This document shows, in pieces, positions 58,867 to 64,000 of a stretch of DNA of 64,000 nt. Where the stretch lies: assembly GCA_018654125.1 (NCBI GenBank), contig JABIME010000102.1, positions 22,093 through 86,092 on the forward strand, given 5' to 3'. Each line of letters opens with the position of its first letter. Position 1 is the stretch's first letter. Under the pieces are notes generated by a model. The model did no database searches. It saw only the letters and a program-made list of their open reading frames with translations, and had not been told where the DNA came from. Made by a program: the position numbers and the translations under genes. Source of the stretch: Candidatus Cloacimonadota bacterium. Lineage in GTDB: Bacteria; Cloacimonadota; Cloacimonadia; Cloacimonadales; TCS61.

Positions 58867-58910
58867 CAGTTCGACATCGTTTTTGCCTGCCGTCAAAAGC
58901 CCTGTCGTTA
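58867..58910. repeat. Short intergenic repeat copy abutting the 58908 permease stop
   Basis: CAGTTCGACATCGTTTTTG, then CGTCAAAAGCCCTGTCGTT. Very similar copies are found at the same place after the 61309 and 63724 permeases. Confidence 0.7.
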
Positions 58911-61247
58911 CTCATATTTAAGCGCATCTACCGGATTGGAATTTGCTGCTTTTATTGTTTGATAACCTATAATTAGTAATGCAAGAGCAAGAGTTGCCAG
59001 ACCTGGCAGAACAAAAATCCAGATATTTAACTTGATTCTATAAGGGAAGTTACGAAGCAGCAATTCCATTAAAAAGAATGCAATAACCCAAGCGATTGCA
59101 TTTGCGATAAGAATTGATTTCATGAAATTTGAAGTTAGTAATTTCACAATTTGCTGTACAGATGCGCCATGTACTTTTCTAATTCCTATTTCCTTAGTTT
59201 TCTGTTCAGTTAGATACGATGAAAGACCAAACAAACCCATACTCGAAATGATGATTGCTATAACTGCAAAACTACTTAATAGTAGTTCTAAACGTTTAGA
59301 TTTTCCGTACATAGCTCCTATATCATCTTCTACGAAACCAAATTCAAACGGGAAATCAGGATTAAATTTCTTAGTGATCGCTTTAATCTCGGTAATAGTG
59401 TTTTGCATTTCTGAACTAGCGATTTTCATTGTTAAAAATCTATATCCCCAATTTGTTGTAGAACAGGAAATGAATAACGGATTGATTTTATTATTTAATG
59501 ACATATAATGAAAATCTTTGATAACTCCGATAACTTTGTAAGATTCATTCCCGCGATAAATTGATTTCCCAATTGGATCCTCCATTTGCGTTACTTCTGC
59601 ATATCTTTCATTAATAATAATGTTCGGTGAATTTACAGGATATTTTTCCGAGAAGAACTCACCACTTGCCATTTCAAGTTTCATTGTTTCAATGTAATCG
59701 TAATCTACATTTAAAGTTGTTACCAGAGGATTTAAATTTTCATCCATTCCATCCCATTTCCATCCTGAGCCGTTCATATAGCTCCCTGTTGGTAGTTGAG
59801 AAGATAGTGTAGCTATTAGAATATTACTTTTTTGAATAAGTTCATTTTTGAATATCTGATAGTTCTCCATTAAATCACCTTCCAGCTTTATGTATAAAAG
59901 GTGTTCTTTATCAAAGCCCAAATTCTTGTTTTTCATTAACTGTGTTTGCTTGAATATCACTATGATGATTATAATTAGAACAATAGACACAGTAAATTGG
60001 AATACTACTAGACTCTTTCGTTTATTTGATTTTGAACTGCTGAAAGTATTACCACTTTTTAATACTGATACAGGTTTGAATGCTGAAAGTATTACAGCTG
60101 GATATATTCCGGAGAGAATTCCTGTTAAGATCGTAATTGTAGGAATTCCCCATAACACAAATTTGTTTGAAAGACTGAATGAGATATCTCTATGTAGTAT
60201 GTTTCCGAATACTGGTAGAAATACTTCTACTAATCCGAATGAAACAAAAAGAGCAAATATTGTTAAAATAACTGATTCACTAAAAAATTGCATCATGATT
60301 TGTTTCCTACTACCTCCTACTACTTTTCTAAGTCCAACTTCTGATGCTCTTTCACCTGAGCGTGCTGAAGATAAATTGATAAAATTAATACAGGCGATAA
60401 CCAGAATAATAATAGCGATATAAGAAAACATAATAACCAATCCCAGATAGCCGTACAAGATCAAATGTAATCTTGAAAATGGATACAATGAGGCTTCTGT
60501 ATCAGATTCATAAGAATCTTTGATACGATTCTTTATCTTTTCTTTCAGCTGTATATAGTTAGTTCCTTTAGCTAGTTGAACATAAGTTGTGTAAGATAGA
60601 TTATACCAAGTCTTAGTTACATTTTCTTCCCATAGTTCATTCAGAAATTCCACAGGAACAAAGACATCAAATCGAATTGATGAGTTATCGGGTATGTTTT
60701 TGAATATCCCTGCAACCTTTAGATTATATTGATTATCAAAGAGAATTGTTGCACCTACAATATCCTTACCTTTATAATATTTCTCAGCGATATCTTCTGA
60801 TATGAAAATTGTGTGAGGGTCGTATTTTGCCGCTTCTAAATCACCTTGAACAAAAGGAAATGAGAACATTTCGAAAACAGAAGGATCTGCAAATTTAATT
60901 CTCTCTTTGAAAGATGTATTATCATAAGCGATCAGATATTCAGCATAGCTGTTGTTTAATCTGGCAGAATTAATAATCTCGGGGTACTCTGTCTTTAGAA
61001 CAGGACCTAAAGCAGGAACACTTCCGTATCCAAAACTTGTCCTCTCACCATAAGTGGTATAGTTTGTAACTAAAAAGAGTTCGTTAATATTCTCATTGAA
61101 TTGGTCAAAAGTGATTTCTGTATTCACCCACATTAGAATAATAATGCATACAGCCATTCCCACAGCCAATCCGAATATATTGATAAATGAATAAAACTTA
61201 TGTCTGAAAATGTTTCTTAATGCTATCTTGACATAATTTTTCAGCAT
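58908..61247 (-). CDS. MacB/FtsX-type ABC permease (array member 13)
   Basis: This 779-residue permease has coupling motifs ERASEVGLRKVVGGSRKQIM and QKTKEIGIRKVHGASVQQIV. The tryptophan-class patch is LPTGSYMNGSGWKWDG, nearly that of the 39229 gene. The C-terminal block deviates: AWVIAFFLMELLLRNFPYR replaces the WLQNFAYR version of most members, a feature partly shared with the 50223 gene (NFPYK). It ends NPVDALKYE. No sigma-54 site is found between it and the 61309 gene (61 bp), so its promoter is presumably beyond the window. Confidence 0.95.
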   Translation of the reverse strand: MLKNYVKIALRNIFRHKFYSFINIFGLAVGMAVCIIILMWVNTEITFDQFNENINELFLVTNYTTYGERTSFGYGSVPALGPVLKTEYPEIINSARLNNSYAEYLIAYDNTSFKERIKFADPSVFEMFSFPFVQGDLEAAKYDPHTIFISEDIAEKYYKGKDIVGATILFDNQYNLKVAGIFKNIPDNSSIRFDVFVPVEFLNELWEENVTKTWYNLSYTTYVQLAKGTNYIQLKEKIKNRIKDSYESDTEASLYPFSRLHLILYGYLGLVIMFSYIAIIILVIACINFINLSSARSGERASEVGLRKVVGGSRKQIMMQFFSESVILTIFALFVSFGLVEVFLPVFGNILHRDISFSLSNKFVLWGIPTITILTGILSGIYPAVILSAFKPVSVLKSGNTFSSSKSNKRKSLVVFQFTVSIVLIIIIIVIFKQTQLMKNKNLGFDKEHLLYIKLEGDLMENYQIFKNELIQKSNILIATLSSQLPTGSYMNGSGWKWDGMDENLNPLVTTLNVDYDYIETMKLEMASGEFFSEKYPVNSPNIIINERYAEVTQMEDPIGKSIYRGNESYKVIGVIKDFHYMSLNNKINPLFISCSTTNWGYRFLTMKIASSEMQNTITEIKAITKKFNPDFPFEFGFVEDDIGAMYGKSKRLELLLSSFAVIAIIISSMGLFGLSSYLTEQKTKEIGIRKVHGASVQQIVKLLTSNFMKSILIANAIAWVIAFFLMELLLRNFPYRIKLNIWIFVLPGLATLALALLIIGYQTIKAANSNPVDALKYE

Positions 61248-61263
61248 ATTTCCTCATTAATGT

Positions 61264-61311
61264 TAATCAGCTCGATATCGTTTTTGCCCGACGTCAAAAG
61301 CCGAGTCGTTA
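61264..61311. repeat. Short intergenic repeat copy abutting the 61309 permease stop
   Basis: TCAGCTCGATATCGTTTTTG, then CGACGTCAAAAGCCGAGTC. It matches the 58867 copy at nearly all positions of the core. Confidence 0.7.
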
Positions 61312-63660
61312 TTCATATTTCAGCGCATCCACTGGGTTGGAACTTGCTGCTCTGATAGTTTGAAAGCTGATGGTGACAATTGCAATAAGTATTGATGAAA
61401 CAATAGTTACTGCAAAAACTCCAGTACCCATATCTATTCTATAGGCGAAATTCTGTAGTAACTTGTTGATAATGTAATAGGCTAGAGGACAGGCAATTAT
61501 ATTTGCTATAATGATCCATTTGGTAAAATCTTTTGATAGAGTAAAAATAATATTTGGAACATCCGCTCCTAAAACCTTCCTGATCCCAATCTCTTTGGTT
61601 CGCTGTTGAGTCATAAAAGTGGATAAGCCAAACAGACCAAGGCAGGCCACAAAAATAGCAAAAGCTGTAAAAATTTTCAAGATTATTTCCATCTGCTGTT
61701 CGGCACGATACATCGCCTCATATTGTTCATCAAAAAATCTGAATTCATGTTTCTTTTCCGGATCGAATTTTGTTAAGGTTTGCTCCAGATACGAGATTGT
61801 ATTTTCTGTATCAGCACCATTAATTCTTACAACAAGTGTTTCAGCATATTCCTTTATCAATAAGAACAGCATCGGTTCGATAGGGTCGTGAAGTGATTTA
61901 AAATGAAAATCCTTCATTACACCAATTATCTTCCCTTCCATCCCCCAAGCGGAAAATTTTGTATCGATCGGATCTACCAATCCCATTTGTCTGATAGCTT
62001 CCTGATTTAATACAAATCCAAAATTAGTTTCATCAGAAAATTCTTCAGAGAAGCTTCTACCTTCTGCCATTTCTATTTCGAATGTTTCAATAAAATCGTA
62101 ATTTACAATATTGTAATGCACAAGGAATGTATCATCTTCCGGTTTCCCTTCCCATACAGAACCGGACATCGAATTCATTATTCTATGTGGAAGAGCCATA
62201 GTTGCAGAAACACTTTCCACTTCAGGATTTTTTAATAGTTCTTCTTTTAATTCATCATATTTATCAAATCCTCTGATATCAGTATATACAATTTGCTCTT
62301 TCTCAAAACCAAGTTTCTTATTTTTCATAAATTTCAATTGTTTAGAGATCATAAGTGTACCGATGATTAGAATGATAGATAATGACCACTGAGTAACAAC
62401 CATTACTTTTCTGAATAACGAACCCTTGGAACCCGAGATCTGTGAACCCTTGAGTGCAGTGACGGGCTTGAAAGAGGAAAGCAGAAATGCAGGATAAATT
62501 CCTGTAAGAAATCCAATTATTAAAACAAAAACTATAAGACCAGATAACATGGTTGGATTTAATAAATACATTAATGATAAATCTTTAGCAGCGATATTAT
62601 TAAACGCTGGCAAGAACAGCTCAACCATAACAAGCCCAATAACCAAAGAAATTAGAAGAAGTATCATAGATTCACCCAAGAATTGCCAGATCAATTGACT
62701 CCGTTGCGAACCAACTACTTTTCTTAAGCCAACTTCTTTGGCGCGTTTTGTATATCTGGCAGTGGTTAGACTTATAAAATTCACACTGGAGATCACAATG
62801 ATGAAGATAGAAATAATGCTGAATAAAATAATGTATCGGAAATCTCCCATTCCACTCATATCAGCTACAAAACCAACAGAGTGTAGATGTGTCTGAAAGA
62901 TCGGTTGTAAATATAGTTCAGAAGCTGTACCTTCATCCTTATCTTTTAAGTAATTCCGGATCTTTTCAGACATTTGTATATCATCAGTATTTTCTGTTAG
63001 CTGCAAGTAAGTGTAAATCGAATTACTGCCCCACTGATCAAGATCCGGGTTTCTATCGACCATTATTTGGAATGGAAGCAGATAATCGAATGATATATGG
63101 GAATTTTCTGGAACATCATTAATAATGGCAGTTATTTCAAAATTATTGTTGTAAAGTGAAATATTTCTGCCTAATGCTTCCTCATCTTTAAAAAGTTTTT
63201 TCGCAGTACCTTCTGTTATTACAATAGATTTTTTTGAAGAAAGTGGTTCCTGATCACCCTTAATAATTGGAAAACTGAACATCTTTAAAAAATCTTCATC
63301 AGCAAAGGCTCCCATAATTTCAGAAAATACTTTATCATCAACTTTAAAATCTTGTGCATAACTATCATTATATCTGGTTGCACCAACGATTTCCGGGAAG
63401 TCTCCTTTTATTGATTCTGCCAACGGTACAGGAGTTACTGCAACCTGCATACTTTGTGATGAATAACTTTGGTTTTCTAGAATGCGATAAATATTTTCTC
63501 CATTTTCATGAAATTTATCAAAACTGATCTCATCAAAGATCCAAAGTGAAAGCAATATTCCACAGGCTAACCCAATTGCCATGCCGACAATATTTATAAG
63601 TGAAAACACCTTTTGTCTCATCAGATTTCTTAGCGCGATCTTTAAATAATTTTTTAGCAT
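61309..63660 (-). CDS. MacB/FtsX-type ABC permease (array member 14)
   Basis: This 783-residue permease has coupling motifs KRAKEVGLRKVVGSQRSQLI and QRTKEIGIRKVLGADVPNII. The tryptophan-class patch is ALPHRIMNSMSGSVWEG, followed by the D-F-x-x-T-x-E-I segment common to the group. The C-terminal helices contain IIACPLAYYIINKLLQNFAYR, with cysteine in place of the tryptophan of IAWP, as in the 39229 gene. It ends NPVDALKYE. It lies 63 bp after the last, partial permease. Confidence 0.95.
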   Translation of the reverse strand: MLKNYLKIALRNLMRQKVFSLINIVGMAIGLACGILLSLWIFDEISFDKFHENGENIYRILENQSYSSQSMQVAVTPVPLAESIKGDFPEIVGATRYNDSYAQDFKVDDKVFSEIMGAFADEDFLKMFSFPIIKGDQEPLSSKKSIVITEGTAKKLFKDEEALGRNISLYNNNFEITAIINDVPENSHISFDYLLPFQIMVDRNPDLDQWGSNSIYTYLQLTENTDDIQMSEKIRNYLKDKDEGTASELYLQPIFQTHLHSVGFVADMSGMGDFRYIILFSIISIFIIVISSVNFISLTTARYTKRAKEVGLRKVVGSQRSQLIWQFLGESMILLLISLVIGLVMVELFLPAFNNIAAKDLSLMYLLNPTMLSGLIVFVLIIGFLTGIYPAFLLSSFKPVTALKGSQISGSKGSLFRKVMVVTQWSLSIILIIGTLMISKQLKFMKNKKLGFEKEQIVYTDIRGFDKYDELKEELLKNPEVESVSATMALPHRIMNSMSGSVWEGKPEDDTFLVHYNIVNYDFIETFEIEMAEGRSFSEEFSDETNFGFVLNQEAIRQMGLVDPIDTKFSAWGMEGKIIGVMKDFHFKSLHDPIEPMLFLLIKEYAETLVVRINGADTENTISYLEQTLTKFDPEKKHEFRFFDEQYEAMYRAEQQMEIILKIFTAFAIFVACLGLFGLSTFMTQQRTKEIGIRKVLGADVPNIIFTLSKDFTKWIIIANIIACPLAYYIINKLLQNFAYRIDMGTGVFAVTIVSSILIAIVTISFQTIRAASSNPVDALKYE

Positions 63661-63679
63661 ATTTTCCTCTATTAAAATT

Positions 63680-63725
63680 TATCAGTTTGACATCGTTTTT
63701 GTCTGACGTCAAAAGCCGATTTCTT
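63680..63725. repeat. Short intergenic repeat copy abutting the 63724 permease stop
   Basis: ATCAGTTTGACATCGTTTTT, then CTGACGTCAAAAGCCGATT. It shares the ATCGTTTTTG and GACGTCAAAAGCCGA blocks with the other copies. Confidence 0.7.
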
Positions 63726-64000
63726 ATTCATAATTCAAAGCTTTCACCGGATTCTTATTCGCAGCATTTACTGCCAGATAGCTGACAGTAGTTACAGCAA
63801 TTAGAAGCGTAATCAATCCAGAGAGCATGAAATATCCAATTTTCATATCAATGTGATAAGCAAAATTCTGTAGCCAGCTTTTCATGATGAGATAAGCAAT
63901 TGGCCAGGCAATGATATTGGCAAATACAACCCACTTGGTAAATTGTTTTAGCAAGATCGAAACTATACTGGGTACTGATGCACCCAGAACTTTTCGTACA
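63724..64000 (-). CDS. MacB/FtsX-type ABC permease (array member 15), N-terminus beyond window edge
   Basis: Only the last 91 or so residues are in the window. The frame continues without a stop through the right edge: upstream of an internal Met at 63954 it still encodes VRKVLGASVPSIVSILLKQF, the second coupling motif of the family. The rest is the C-terminal FtsX block (AYLIMKSWLQNFAYHIDMKI), ending NPVKALNYE. It is the fifteenth recognisable member. Its presence at the edge shows that the array extends further upstream. Confidence 0.93.
   Translation of the reverse strand, partial: VRKVLGASVPSIVSILLKQFTKWVVFANIIAWPIAYLIMKSWLQNFAYHIDMKIGYFMLSGLITLLIAVTTVSYLAVNAANKNPVKALNYE

Larger units (their letters stand above)
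58586..58907. other. 322-bp intergenic region with promoter, enhancer and repeats
   Basis: This is the longest gene-free stretch of the window. From left to right it holds the leader of the 58585 permease, the sigma-54 element (58624-58639), the paired dyads (58694-58728), about 90 bp of AT-rich DNA with no recognised feature, and two copies of the short intergenic repeat ending at the stop of the 58908 permease. No additional gene is seen. Confidence 0.8.

Noticed and set aside
59890..60423. 177-residue plus-strand open frame inside the 58908 permease
   Set aside because: It is antisense to a conserved FtsX gene, has no ribosome-binding site of note and no recognisable domain; AT-rich helices give long antisense frames.
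41614..63725. CRISPR-like array from the recurring intergenic element
   Set aside because: Copies are kilobases apart, each after a permease gene, with no regular spacers and no cas genes.

Overview
The window reads as a chromosomal segment of an AT-rich, Gram-negative-type bacterium of the FCB (Fibrobacterota-Chlorobiota-Bacteroidota) side of the tree, most likely Cloacimonadota or a close relative. The reasons are outer-membrane TolC-like channels, an MsbA-like exporter, a secreted protein ending in the NYPNPFNPTT-type FlgD/Por-like C-terminal domain typical of FCB bacteria, and large FtsX-type permeases repeated many times. The taxon is inference; no rRNA gene is present.

Layout. (1) 1-6962, minus strand: a tight surface-glycan operon of an MsbA-like ABC exporter, four CDP-glycerol glycerophosphotransferase-like proteins (one cut by the window edge), a LicC-like cytidylyltransferase and a LicD-family transferase. 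Together they look like a system that attaches phosphodiester-linked (polyol-phosphate or phosphocholine-like) groups to a cell-surface glycan. (2) 7199-16773, plus strand: housekeeping genes rpsO, pnp, ahcY, a UDP-HexNAc 6-dehydrogenase, a NusG-paralogue antiterminator, hflK, hflC, tadA, tRNA-Ser(CGA) and a lipoprotein, with several clear RNA hairpins. (3) 16822-25468: two TolC-like outer-membrane proteins, a methyltransferase, an ECF sigma / membrane partner / triple-PDZ stress-type module, an AMMECR1 protein, a TetR regulator with a perfect palindromic operator candidate, an inositol-monophosphatase-family protein and an 88-aa orphan.

(4) 25532-64000, all minus strand: an array of fifteen paralogous ~800-aa MacB/FtsX-type ABC permeases (one frameshifted, one cut by the window edge). 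It is interrupted only by three exported accessory proteins: a metallo-beta-lactamase/TPR protein, a beta-propeller protein with a C-terminal sorting-type domain, and a degenerate retropepsin-like protein. No partner ABC ATPase and no MacA-like adaptor lie in the window.

The strongest unexpected signal is regulatory. Four places in the array (upstream of the permeases starting at 27949, 30521, 48839 and 58585) carry a sigma-54 -24/-12 element with exact GG-N10-GC spacing, 39-42 bp before the start codon. At 76-77 bp further upstream each has a pair of GTYC-N6-GRAC dyads whose centres are exactly 21 bp apart. This fixed geometry in four otherwise diverged intergenic regions argues that one enhancer-binding protein switches on the array as a regulon of four transcription units: 58585 to 49048, 48839 to 30710, 30521 to 28200, and 27949 to 25532 (possibly on to 25202). 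The permeases also fall into two classes by a variable patch in the second periplasmic domain. I infer an envelope-stress or toxic-compound response with diversified permeases. The substrate, the ATPase and the regulator are not visible here.
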